This document shows, in pieces, positions 51,333 through 59,384 of a DNA stretch of 64,000 nt. Both the position numbers and the translations under genes were made by a program. Below the pieces are notes generated by a model. That model was not told where the DNA came from and ran no database searches. It saw nothing but the letters and a program-made list of their open reading frames with translations. Within the stretch, counting starts at the first letter, position 1; every line of letters starts with the position of its first letter. Origin of the DNA: Paenibacillus azoreducens (GTDB taxonomy: Bacteria; Bacillota; Bacilli; Paenibacillales; Paenibacillaceae); assembly GCF_021654775.1 (NCBI RefSeq), contig NZ_AP025343.1, positions 1,054,001 through 1,118,000 on the forward strand. The letters are read 5' to 3'.

Positions 51333-52268
51333 TTGGTGGTGTTTGCTATTCATAAAATTAGCAGGCAAAAGACTGTAGAGGGCACGCAAATTCCGGGCAT
51401 TATCCATAACATGCAGTATTTCTACATTAATCTCGATGTATATGAAGATGGAATGATGAATTGTTGGGAATTAGTGGATTTGGATGGCCTAAAAGAAAAA
51501 CTTGAAATCGGTTGGCTTGTGCCAAGCATCCCGGATGGAGAAAATATATCAATCCATGGATTAGGGGCGTACAAAATTATAACCGGGTCGTGGAATTATG
51601 ATAAGAACAGCTATTATGAGTACATAAAGAAAGCGATTGAGCGCCTTAATCCTAATTTGAATAATATATATACCGTTTCGGAAGAAGAAAAAAAGTTATT
51701 GGAGCAGCGGAGAATATCTTATTCGCCGGAAGCAAAGGATTTTTATGTGAAAAGCGAATTATTTTATCAAACAGTTGAAGGGAATGGGTTCCCTATCTTC
51801 ATGAAGCATGAGGGATGCTGCTACTTAGCCAATTTGGTGGTTTACCAAGACGGGTGTGTGAAATGTTATTATTCAGGATACGAGTTGGATTATAAAATAG
51901 AAGAGGTTCAAGAAATGTTTCGTAACGGTACCTTTTTCACGGAATTTAAGACACCCACAAAAATGATGATTGATGATTTTGCGGAGGTTACGCTTGGAGA
52001 AGCCGTATACTGTACCGATCCTGAAGAAAAATATAAGGAACTTTTGGATATCCACTCCAAACTGAATGGAAAGAAAACATCATTAGAAAAATGCAGGGAA
52101 GCCTACTATAGTTATCTTGAATATCCCTCTGACTATACAAGGGAGAGGCTTAAAGAACTGTACGAACTTATTCCGGAGCATGAAAGAATGTATTTGGGAG
52201 ATATGGATAGTAAAGATGCCGATTATATAAGAATCATTTATTATCCAGAAGATAAAAGAGAAGTCTAG
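51333..52268 (+). CDS. Protein with two copies of an uncharacterised domain
   Basis: The product has about 310 residues. The N-terminal half (KTVEGTQIPGIIHNMQYFYI, LDVYEDGMMNCWELVDLDGL) and the second half (QTVEGNGFPIFMKHEGCCYL, LVVYQDGCVKCYYSGYELDY) align as an internal duplication. A helical tail follows (from about 240). This is a domain often seen next to Imm-type genes; I cannot name it reliably. The start is uncertain between TTG 51333 and GTG 51336/51339, all with poor ribosome sites. It follows the Imm51-like gene by 36 bases. Confidence 0.6.
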   Translation: MVVFAIHKISRQKTVEGTQIPGIIHNMQYFYINLDVYEDGMMNCWELVDLDGLKEKLEIGWLVPSIPDGENISIHGLGAYKIITGSWNYDKNSYYEYIKKAIERLNPNLNNIYTVSEEEKKLLEQRRISYSPEAKDFYVKSELFYQTVEGNGFPIFMKHEGCCYLANLVVYQDGCVKCYYSGYELDYKIEEVQEMFRNGTFFTEFKTPTKMMIDDFAEVTLGEAVYCTDPEEKYKELLDIHSKLNGKKTSLEKCREAYYSYLEYPSDYTRERLKELYELIPEHERMYLGDMDSKDADYIRIIYYPEDKREV

Positions 52269-52292
52269 TCGAAACGGACCGAACATGCCAAC

Positions 52293-52332
52293 AGACCGCA
52301 ATCCTCTGTCAGAGGGCGGTCTATTTTTCTTT
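52293..52332 (+). terminator. Rho-independent terminator
   Basis: AGACCGC pairs with GCGGTCT, with an inner CCTCTGTCAGAGG hairpin, followed by ATTTTTCTTTT. Confidence 0.75.
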
Positions 52333-52462
52333 TAATTGGATAGTACGCTCATTGCTTATGATCTTACAGCCGTTTATGTGCTCATTTCACCGTTTATGTG
52401 CTCATTCCGCTCCATATGTCTCCGCTTATACTTCAGCTCTCCCTTATTCCGCGGAGTACTCT

Positions 52463-53095
52463 TTATGTGCCACCCGATGATCGTTCCTGCTGTCCAAGCT
52501 GCACACCCGCTGCGTTGTAGAGACCTCGTCCCATAATATGCGCGAGCTGTTCGGCCATGTACTTCGGAGTGTAAGGCAGATCATTATCCAACCAGGAGAC
52601 GATGACAGCCAGATGCGCGCCGGCCGCATACGTAATGAAAAAATCCTTCGATACCAGGAACTGCTCCATATTCGGCTGCAATGCAGAAATTCCTTCATAA
52701 CACTGCGTTTTGATTAATTCAAGCACGCGCCATCCGAATCCCGGTACGCCTTTCAGCATCACTTGATAGAATTCCCGGTTGCTGCCGATATGTTCGAACA
52801 TCCGAACGAAGGTGGGAATGGGAGTGTAGTCGGGAGTTGCTGGAGAAGGAGGCTTTTGCTCTCCTTGCAGGGCGTTCACAGCCTCGGCGAGCATTTCATT
52901 GATGCTTTGCTCCAATAAGTCATGTTTATCCCGGTAGTGAAAATAAAACGTAGATCGATTAATATCGGCGCGAACGGTAATATCCTGGATCGTGATTGCA
53001 TCAAATCCCTTTTCCGGAATGAGTGAAATCAGAGCCTCTTTTATAAAATGTCGCGTACGTTTTATCCGGCGATCCATTTTGATATTATTTTCCAA
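52463..53095 (-). CDS. TetR-family transcriptional regulator
   Basis: The 210-residue regulator has a TetR helix-turn-helix (about 18-60: FDAITIQDITVRADINRSTF, YFHYRDKHDLLEQSI). A C-terminal TetR_C-type ligand domain of the YxaF/DhaS group follows. I start at TTG 53095, with AAGGAGGAG 7 bases upstream; the frame is open 26 codons further without a ribosome site. It is divergent from the amidohydrolase gene (205-base gap), its likely target. Confidence 0.85.
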   Translation of the reverse strand: MENNIKMDRRIKRTRHFIKEALISLIPEKGFDAITIQDITVRADINRSTFYFHYRDKHDLLEQSINEMLAEAVNALQGEQKPPSPATPDYTPIPTFVRMFEHIGSNREFYQVMLKGVPGFGWRVLELIKTQCYEGISALQPNMEQFLVSKDFFITYAAGAHLAVIVSWLDNDLPYTPKYMAEQLAHIMGRGLYNAAGVQLGQQERSSGGT

Positions 53096-53300
53096 CGCTT
53101 TTCTCCTCCTTGTAGAAGATCTCCACGTAATCCTACATTTTTTCCGTCTTTGTCGAATAAGCAACGAAGCCAAAAAATCTAATGGTAGCGGGGGTGGCTG
53201 TCATAACTATAATAATAAACAAGTTGTATGAATTCCGACAAGGCGTTGGATAACATAACGTACAGCAAATAGATATTTAAATGAAAGAGGAGAGGTTCTT

Positions 53301-54515
53301 ATGTCAAATTTCGTGCTTAAAGGCGGACGATTGATCGACGGTCTCGGCAGCATCATTGAAGATTCGGTGGTACAGGTGCGGGACGAGCATATCATTGCCG
53401 TAGGTACGGCCTCCGAATTGGAGATTCCTGCCGATGCGGAAGTGATTGATGTAAAGGGCAAAGTGGTTATGCCGGGTTTGATTGACGCTCATGTTCACAT
53501 TATCGGCGGAAAAGCGGCTAATCCGGTCATGGTCTCGCTCACTCCGCCGGAAGTATTGGTTGGCCGGGCGCTAAATGATATGAAAAAGCTGATCGACGCC
53601 GGTTTTACCAGCGTCCGCGATTGCGGCAGCCATGTTGCGGTTCATGTCCGCAGCCTGATTGCCGAAGGCGAGTATGACGGGCCGCGGTTAAAAACTTCTT
53701 ATAAAATGTTAAGCCAAACGGGCGGGCATGGAGATTTGCATATGCTGCCCCAATCCTTCAATTCCTATGGAAGACTGTGCGACGGCGTTGCGGAATGCCG
53801 TAAAGCAGCCCGCGAAATGTTCCGGGAAGGCGCCGATTTTATTAAAATTTGCTCATCCGGAGGCGTATTATCGGAGAAAGATGATCCGCGTTCGCCTCAG
53901 TTCACGGTAGAAGAAATCGAGGCTATCGTATATGAAGCCCAAGCTTTCGGTTCCTATGTCGCTTCGCATGCGCAAAGCACCATAGGCATCAAAAACGCGC
54001 TTAAGGCCGGGGTAAAGACCATTGAACACGGTATTTTGCTTGACGATGAAGCGATTGAACTGATGCTGAAGCAGGATGCGATTCTCGTGCCTACGCTTGC
54101 CATCACCCATTTGATCGTCACCGAAGGGCAGCATTATGGCATACCGCCATTTGGACTCAAAAAAGCACAAGCATATCATGATATTCATAAAGAAAATATC
54201 GTCAAAGCGTATAAAGCAGGAGTTAAAATCGCGGCGGGAAGCGATTTGATGGGCTGCAAGCCTGTCGAGCATGGCAAAAACGGGCTGGAGCTCGCCTTGA
54301 TGGTGGATGAAATCGGGATGAGCCCGATGGAAGCCATTATGGCCGCTACCCGTTTCTCCGCCGAAGCGATGGCAATGGAGGATGTGGGAGTGCTTGCCCC
54401 AGGGAAGAAAGCAGACCTGCTTGTCGTTGACGGAGATCCGTCCAAAGATATTCACGTATTATTGGATTCCAGTCATATTGAAAAGGTCTTTGTAGACGGG
54501 AAATCATTGAAATAG
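53301..54515 (+). CDS. Metal-dependent amidohydrolase (imidazolonepropionase-like)
   Basis: The 404-residue protein has the amidohydrolase pattern. His64 and His66 lie in IDAHVH. A likely carboxylated Lys is in ADFIKICSSGGV, and His residues lie in VASHAQS and TIEHGI. The metal Asp is in AAGSDLMGC. Relatives hydrolyse Xaa-Pro or Xaa-Arg dipeptides or organophosphate-like esters. No signal peptide. AGGAG precedes the ATG. A terminator lies 105 bases after the stop. Confidence 0.88.
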   Translation: MSNFVLKGGRLIDGLGSIIEDSVVQVRDEHIIAVGTASELEIPADAEVIDVKGKVVMPGLIDAHVHIIGGKAANPVMVSLTPPEVLVGRALNDMKKLIDAGFTSVRDCGSHVAVHVRSLIAEGEYDGPRLKTSYKMLSQTGGHGDLHMLPQSFNSYGRLCDGVAECRKAAREMFREGADFIKICSSGGVLSEKDDPRSPQFTVEEIEAIVYEAQAFGSYVASHAQSTIGIKNALKAGVKTIEHGILLDDEAIELMLKQDAILVPTLAITHLIVTEGQHYGIPPFGLKKAQAYHDIHKENIVKAYKAGVKIAAGSDLMGCKPVEHGKNGLELALMVDEIGMSPMEAIMAATRFSAEAMAMEDVGVLAPGKKADLLVVDGDPSKDIHVLLDSSHIEKVFVDGKSLK

Positions 54516-54619
54516 GCGGTCAACCTTGTCCCGTTTATAGCCGAAAGCTGTAGCGGGACATGGTTCTGCCTTTTGCCTTCAGTAGAGGAGGCCTGTTCAT
54601 CATCGGCGCTTCCTGGATT

Positions 54620-54657
54620 AAAAAGGTGCTATTAAAAATAGTGCCTTTTTTATTTTT
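54620..54657 (+). terminator. Rho-independent terminator
   Basis: AAAAGGTGCTATT pairs with AATAGTGCCTTTT, followed by TTATTTTTT. Confidence 0.8.
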
Positions 54658-54806
54658 TGAAGCACTTGCTTGGTTGGATGTCCAAGTGTACTATTGTTTA
54701 ATCATTAAGTTATTAGGCATGATATAAGTGGATAAAAAGTCGAAATTGCGTTATATTTTGGGTCAAAGTTTGATGCTGTATTCTAACGAGAGGATTTGAG
54801 TTTGAA

Positions 54807-55790
54807 GTGAACCATAATTTTTGGCTTGATTTACCCCGGCCTTTTTTCGTACTTGCACCAATGGAAGATGTGACGCACGTTGTTTTTCGTCATGTCGTGA
54901 GTAAAGCGGGAAGACCGGATGTGTTTTTTACAGAGTTTGCGAATACCGAGAGCTATTGTCACCCGGAAGGAAATCATAGTGTGCGCGGCCGTTTGCTATT
55001 TACCGAGGATGAACAACCCATGGTTGCACATATATGGGGCGATAAGCCGGAGTATTTTCAAAAGATGAGTATCGGTATGGCGAAGCTAGGATTTAAAGGG
55101 ATCGACATCAATATGGGTTGTCCTGTTCATAATGTGGCATCCAATGGGAAGGGGAGCGGCTTAATTCTCCGCCCAGAGGTTGCAGCTGAAATCATACAAG
55201 CGGCAAAGGCAGGAGGACTGCCTGTCAGTGTGAAGACCAGACTTGGTTTCACGAGGGTGGATGAATGGCAGGACTGGTTGACGCATATCTTGAAGCAGGA
55301 TATCGCTAATCTTTCGATCCATTTGCGTACAAGAGAGGAAATGAGCCAAGTCGATGCGCATTGGGAACTGATTCCTGAAATTAAGGAACTTCGGGATCGT
55401 GTGGCGCCACAGACGCTGCTCACGATTAATGGAGATATTCCTGATCGTCAAACGGGCTTGAAGCTGGCTGAACAATATGGTGTGGATGGGATCATGATCG
55501 GGCGTGGTATTTTTAAAAATCCATTTGCCTTTGAAAAAGAGCCGAGGGAACATAGCAGCACCGAATACCTTGATCTTTTAAGATTGCAGCTTGATCTCCA
55601 TGATCAGTATTCCCAAGAATTAGAGACCCGTCCATTCAAAGCTCTTCATCGCTTTTTCAAGATTTATGTCAAAGGGTTCAGAGGGGCAAGCGAACTAAGA
55701 AATCAATTGATGAGCACAGCGTCTACAGATGAAGTACGTGCGCTTTTGGACGAATTTTCGAGGGCTATGGATGAGGGTGGAGACAGTTAA
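54807..55790 (+). CDS. dus: tRNA-dihydrouridine synthase
   Basis: The 327-residue FMN enzyme has a TIM barrel starting [18 protein letters not shown]. The catalytic Cys105 is in [12 protein letters not shown]-binding motifs are VSVKTRLGF and DGIMIGRGI. It reduces uridines in the tRNA D-loop. It starts at GTG; GAGAGG is rather far (13 bases), so an upstream TTG at -2 codons is an alternative. It stands alone. Confidence 0.9.
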   Translation: MNHNFWLDLPRPFFVLAPMEDVTHVVFRHVVSKAGRPDVFFTEFANTESYCHPEGNHSVRGRLLFTEDEQPMVAHIWGDKPEYFQKMSIGMAKLGFKGIDINMGCPVHNVASNGKGSGLILRPEVAAEIIQAAKAGGLPVSVKTRLGFTRVDEWQDWLTHILKQDIANLSIHLRTREEMSQVDAHWELIPEIKELRDRVAPQTLLTINGDIPDRQTGLKLAEQYGVDGIMIGRGIFKNPFAFEKEPREHSSTEYLDLLRLQLDLHDQYSQELETRPFKALHRFFKIYVKGFRGASELRNQLMSTASTDEVRALLDEFSRAMDEGGDS

Positions 55791-55980
55791 ATTGATATAA
55801 GCTTCATCGAAATTAAGCCCAAATGAGAAGAAGACAACAGTATGCTCCTGTGTGTCTTCTTTTGTATGTTTAGATGCAGAAACATTCAACAAGCAAGGGC
55901 GAATCGAGCGCAAACAGACAGGTGCAATCAATAAAACTACTGCTGTAACGGGAGCTTTTTCATGCTTAATAAAAAATATA

Positions 55981-56092
55981 GTGCGTAAGAAAAACATCAT
56001 CGACGTACTCTCATAGAAGACAGACCGCGTGTAGCGGTAATTTTCTTGCGATATAAGGATTTGAGATTTCCAAAGTTTATACTTTCTTATAT
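55981..56092 (+). repeat. Dispersed repeat family B, copy 2
   Basis: The element shares with 61739-61851, in order: CGACGTACTCTC, GAAGACAGACCGCGT, TTTTCT-GCGATAT-AGGAT and AAGTTTATACT-TCTTA. Identity is roughly three quarters over 110 bp. No frame. Confidence 0.75.
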
Positions 56093-56129
56093 CTTCAGAA
56101 CAACTCGCTATCCTCGAGTGTTGAAGCCG

Positions 56130-56245
56130 AAGTGCTATGTTGCGATTGTTGCGATTTTGAGATTGTTGGGATTGTTGCGATTGTGCATCCTTTTCAGGCG
56201 TTTTGTGGTGTGGGAGGCAGAATTGTTGCGAAAGTGCATCCTTTT
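56130..56245 (+). repeat. Short GTTGCGATT-type iterations and GTGCATCCTTTT repeats
   Basis: TTGCGATTGTTGCGATTTTG and TTGTTGCGATTGTGCATCCT are followed by TTGTTGCGAAAGTGCATCCT, with an inverse copy (TGCACTTTCGCAA) at 56287-56299. The pieces are slippage-like and degenerate. Confidence 0.55.
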
Positions 56246-56281
56246 GACCATGAATGACCTAATTGCGCTCAGAAAAAAGAG

Positions 56282-56308
56282 AAAGCCTGCACTTTCGCAA
56301 GCTTTTTA
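56282..56308. terminator. Bidirectional terminator (serves hcp)
   Basis: AAAGCCTGC (56282-56290) pairs with GCAAGCTTT (56297-56305). Both strands have T-rich tracts after the stem (TTTTT on plus; TCTCTTTTTT on minus). It lies about 105 bases beyond the hcp stop. Confidence 0.65.
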
Positions 56309-56410
56309 TCCAAATCAAGCCGTTGTGTCGTAAATAGATGCACTTTTGCATCAATTTCGCTCGCTACTTGACGGGGTGCAGTTCACCTTTTGGACACCTT
56401 CATTCGTTTA

Positions 56411-58099
56411 TCAGGCACCAAGGAACATTTTCATGTCATCTTCCACATTGGTAATGCCGCCGATCCCGAAGTTATCTACGAGGACTTTGGCCACGTTAGG
56501 CGACAGGAATGCAGGAAGCGTAGGGCCCAGATGGATATTTTTGACGCCAAGATAAAGCAGGGCAAGCAGCACGATCACCGCTTTTTGCTCGTACCAGGCA
56601 ATGTTGTAGGAAATCGGCAGTTCGTTGATATCCTCAAGGCCGAATACTTCCTTCAGCTTCAATGCTATGACGACCAGGGAGTAGGAATCATTGCATTGCC
56701 CGGCGTCCAGAACCCGCGGAATGCCGCCGATTTCGCCTAAGTCCAGCTTATTGTATTTGTATTTGGCACAGCCTGCGGTCAGGATGACCGTATCCTTCGG
56801 AAGTTGAGCCGCAAAATCGGTGTAATAACCGCGGGATTTCATCCGTCCGTCGCAGCCGGCCATGACGAAGAAACGGCGGATCGCGCCGGATTTCACGGCA
56901 TCGACGATTTGATCGGCCACGTTCATCACAGCGGCATGGGCGAAGCCGCCGATGATCTCGCCGGTTTCAAGCTCCGTTGGGGCCGGGCACCCTTTCGCTT
57001 GCTCGATCAGGGCGGAGAAGTCCTTGGGAGCACCGTTCATTCCTTCCGGAATATGGCGTACGCCCGGAAAGCCGGTGTTGCCCGTCGTATAAATGCGGTC
57101 CTTATAGCTGTCCTTCGGCGGAATGATACAGTTGGTCGTCATCAGAATCGGCCCGTTAAAGGATGCAAATTCGCTGTTCTGCTTCCACCAGGCATTCCCG
57201 TAATTGCCTACAAAATGCTCATATTTCTTGAATGCCGGATAATAGTGGGCAGGCAGCATTTCACTGTGCGTGTACACGTCCACGCCGGTTCCTTCCGTCT
57301 GCTTCAGCAGCTCTTCCAAATCCTTCAGGTCGTGGCCGCTGATGAGAATGCCGGGCCGGTTTCTAACCCCGATATTGACCTTCGTAATTTCCGGATTTCC
57401 GTAAACGGAAGTGTTCGCTTCGTCAAGCATCGCCATGGCGTTGACGCCGTATTTGCCGGTTTCCATCGTCAAAGCTACCAGATCCTGCACCTCAAGGCTG
57501 TCGTCAAGCGTAGCCGCAAGCGCACGGCGCATGAATCGGTTTAATTCGATATCATCTCTCTCCAGATGAAGCGCGTGGTACGTATAAGCAGCCATTCCCT
57601 TCAAGCCGTAAGTAATCAATTCGCGCAGCGAGCGGATGTCTTCGCTCTGGGTCGAGAGGACACCAACTGTACGTGCTTTTTCATCAAATAGGGTTTCATG
57701 ATCTGCTTCCCAGACGGCAGCATCAGGGAGATTGGCTGTTCCTTCCGGATATTGTTCGTTGAAATAGGCGCGCACCTCGCCGCGGAGCGCAATCGCTTCC
57801 CGGATTCTCCCCACAAAAACCTCGCGGTCAAAGTTAGCGTTCGTAATGGTTGCAAACAAGGAGTCCATGATAAAGAGCGATACGCGCTGTTCAAGCGCTT
57901 CCGGCAGCCGGACATCCAGACTAAGAAAAGAGATACCTTTCAGCAGATAAATCAACAAATCCTGCAGGTTCGCCACATCATGCGGTTTGCCGCATACGCC
58001 GACAAGGGTGCAGCCTGTTCCTTTGGATGCTTCCTGGCATTGAAAGCAGAACATGGACGGCTGATGATTTAAGGCCTGCTCTGTCACGTTGTTATTCAT
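56411..58099 (-). CDS. hcp: Hybrid cluster protein (hydroxylamine reductase / NO-stress enzyme)
   Basis: The 562-residue protein has the N-terminal cluster pattern Cys18-x2-Cys21-x8-Cys30-x5-Cys36, which fits class I/III [4Fe-4S] spacing; length fits class I. Hybrid-cluster ligands lie in the [29 protein letters not shown] and [10 protein letters not shown] regions. Hcp reduces NO to N2O under low oxygen and hydroxylamine in vitro. GGAGG precedes ATG 58099; the frame extends 40 codons upstream over the promoter and is not used. Two FNR-type sites lie upstream. Confidence 0.93.
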   Translation of the reverse strand: MNNNVTEQALNHQPSMFCFQCQEASKGTGCTLVGVCGKPHDVANLQDLLIYLLKGISFLSLDVRLPEALEQRVSLFIMDSLFATITNANFDREVFVGRIREAIALRGEVRAYFNEQYPEGTANLPDAAVWEADHETLFDEKARTVGVLSTQSEDIRSLRELITYGLKGMAAYTYHALHLERDDIELNRFMRRALAATLDDSLEVQDLVALTMETGKYGVNAMAMLDEANTSVYGNPEITKVNIGVRNRPGILISGHDLKDLEELLKQTEGTGVDVYTHSEMLPAHYYPAFKKYEHFVGNYGNAWWKQNSEFASFNGPILMTTNCIIPPKDSYKDRIYTTGNTGFPGVRHIPEGMNGAPKDFSALIEQAKGCPAPTELETGEIIGGFAHAAVMNVADQIVDAVKSGAIRRFFVMAGCDGRMKSRGYYTDFAAQLPKDTVILTAGCAKYKYNKLDLGEIGGIPRVLDAGQCNDSYSLVVIALKLKEVFGLEDINELPISYNIAWYEQKAVIVLLALLYLGVKNIHLGPTLPAFLSPNVAKVLVDNFGIGGITNVEDDMKMFLGA

Positions 58100-58177
58100 T
58101 ATTTCTCCTCCGGTTTCATGAGTTCTTTGTCGCCTAAGGTCAGCATAATTCCGCGTTGTCATTGGACTGTCAAAAAA

Positions 58178-58183
58178 AGTATA
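58178..58183 (-). promoter_or_regulatory. Predicted -10 box of hcp
   Basis: TATACT on the minus strand. It gives a start near 58171, which places the palindrome at 58205-58220 at about -41.5, the class II activator position. Confidence 0.55.
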
Positions 58184-58204
58184 CTTCGCTGCTATAACTG
58201 GAAT

Positions 58205-58220
58205 GGTGATTGGAATCACC
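58205..58220. promoter_or_regulatory. FNR-type site, proximal to hcp
   Basis: GGTGA-TTGGAA-TCACC is a near-perfect palindrome with the spacing of the TGTGA-N6-TCACA consensus. It is centred about 41.5 bases upstream of the predicted hcp start. Confidence 0.6.
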
Positions 58221-58234
58221 TTATTTTTTAAGTT

Positions 58235-58250
58235 TGTGTGTTAAATCACA
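58235..58250. promoter_or_regulatory. FNR-type site, distal to hcp
   Basis: TGTGT-GTTAAA-TCACA has one mismatch to the consensus. Its centre is 30 bp (three turns) from the proximal site and 112 bases upstream of the divergent oxidoreductase start. Confidence 0.6.
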
Positions 58251-58290
58251 AAGTTGGTTCGTTTCTTCTTTTAAACTGAGTTTATTGACC

Positions 58291-58342
58291 TATATAAAAT
58301 GATTGCCACCTTCCGTTCATAATCATTGGTCCAACTTATATA
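58291..58342. repeat. Dispersed repeat family A, solo-end fragment
   Basis: The right 38 bases (CCTTCCGTTCATAATCATTG, then GTCCAACTTATATA) match the right end of the element at 50271-50470. The left is TATATAAAATGATTG. It looks like a large internal deletion leaving the ends, placed only 20 bases before the oxidoreductase gene. Confidence 0.65.
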
Positions 58343-58361
58343 GAAGAAATGGGGAGAGAAC

Positions 58362-59384
58362 ATGTCGATTTTACCTCGCAAGAATGAACTGGGATTTTTC
58401 GAGATCCGTCTCGAATCCATCGGCGGGCTTGGCGCCAATCTGGCCGGAAAAATGCTGGCTGAAGCCGGGGTGACCGGCTCCGGACTTAACGGTTCGAATT
58501 TTTCCAGCTATGGCTCGGAGAAAAAAGGGTCGCCGGTAAAGAGTTTCGTAAGGTTCTGCGATCCCGAGGTGGAAATCCGCGATCACAGTCCCATTGAGCA
58601 GCCGCATGTCATCGGCGTATTTCATGAAGCATTGTATAAAACGATAGATGTCATAAGCGGATTACAGCCTGATGGAACCGTGCTTGTGAATACGGCGCGG
58701 GACCTTTCCGAAGTGGCCGCGGATCTGAGCATGACGCAGGGAACGCTGGCCGTGATCGATGCGCTGAATATTGCCGTTGAGGAAAAGACGAAAGTCAATA
58801 CAGCGATGCTGGGCGCCTTGTTCCGGATCTGCAGCTTCCTTGACCCGGACGATATGCGGCAGGTTATCCGCACAACGTTTGAAAAAAAGCTGCCCCACCT
58901 CGTGGAAGCGAATTTGCGGACCTTTGACAGAGGATATAACGAAGTCCGGTTCCTTTCCTTAGGAGATGGCTCAGAGATTATAGACCCGGCGGCTTTCGCA
59001 AGACCGCAGCCGGTTCTCGGATTTGAAACGCAGGAGCCGGGCGGAATTCTGAACGTTACGGCAAACAGCATACTGAAGAATCTTAGCGGCTCCCGGCAGG
59101 GATATTTGCCGGAATATAAGGTCGAGGACTGCATTCACTGTGCCGCCTGCGATACGGTATGCCCGGATTTCTGCATCGTATGGGAGCAGAAACCGGATAA
59201 ACGCGGCAACCTGCAGATGTTTATGAAAGGCATCGATTACCAGTATTGCAAAGGCTGCCTGAAATGTGTGGAAGCTTGCCCGACCACCGCTTTGGCCGCC
59301 ATGTTGGAAGAGCCGCATTATGCGGAGCAGCACCGTGTGCCGCAGGTCTTCCCCTATTTAACTGCGGAGGGAGTCAGATCATGA
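58362..59384 (+). CDS. 2-oxoacid:ferredoxin oxidoreductase, gamma subunit fused to a ferredoxin (delta) domain
   Basis: The 340-residue protein has a gamma-subunit domain (1-180; starts FFEIRLESIGGLGANLAGKM) and a C-terminal 2[4Fe-4S] ferredoxin. The two cluster motifs are CIHCAACDTVCPDFC (from about 257) and CKGCLKCVEACP (about 299-310). With the next gene it makes a pyruvate- or 2-ketoacid:ferredoxin oxidoreductase, oxidising the 2-oxoacid to acyl-CoA and CO2 in anaerobic cytosol. GGGGAGAG precedes the ATG. Its TGA overlaps the ATG of the next gene. Confidence 0.9.
   Translation: MSILPRKNELGFFEIRLESIGGLGANLAGKMLAEAGVTGSGLNGSNFSSYGSEKKGSPVKSFVRFCDPEVEIRDHSPIEQPHVIGVFHEALYKTIDVISGLQPDGTVLVNTARDLSEVAADLSMTQGTLAVIDALNIAVEEKTKVNTAMLGALFRICSFLDPDDMRQVIRTTFEKKLPHLVEANLRTFDRGYNEVRFLSLGDGSEIIDPAAFARPQPVLGFETQEPGGILNVTANSILKNLSGSRQGYLPEYKVEDCIHCAACDTVCPDFCIVWEQKPDKRGNLQMFMKGIDYQYCKGCLKCVEACPTTALAAMLEEPHYAEQHRVPQVFPYLTAEGVRS

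Noticed and set aside
56110..56340. Possible CRISPR-like short repeats (GTTGCGATT, GTGCATCCTTTT)
   Set aside because: Units are irregular, without constant repeat length or unique spacers; slippage-type repeats instead.
56804..57544. 246-codon plus-strand frame opposite hcp
   Set aside because: Shadow of hcp, which has all cluster ligands in its own frame.
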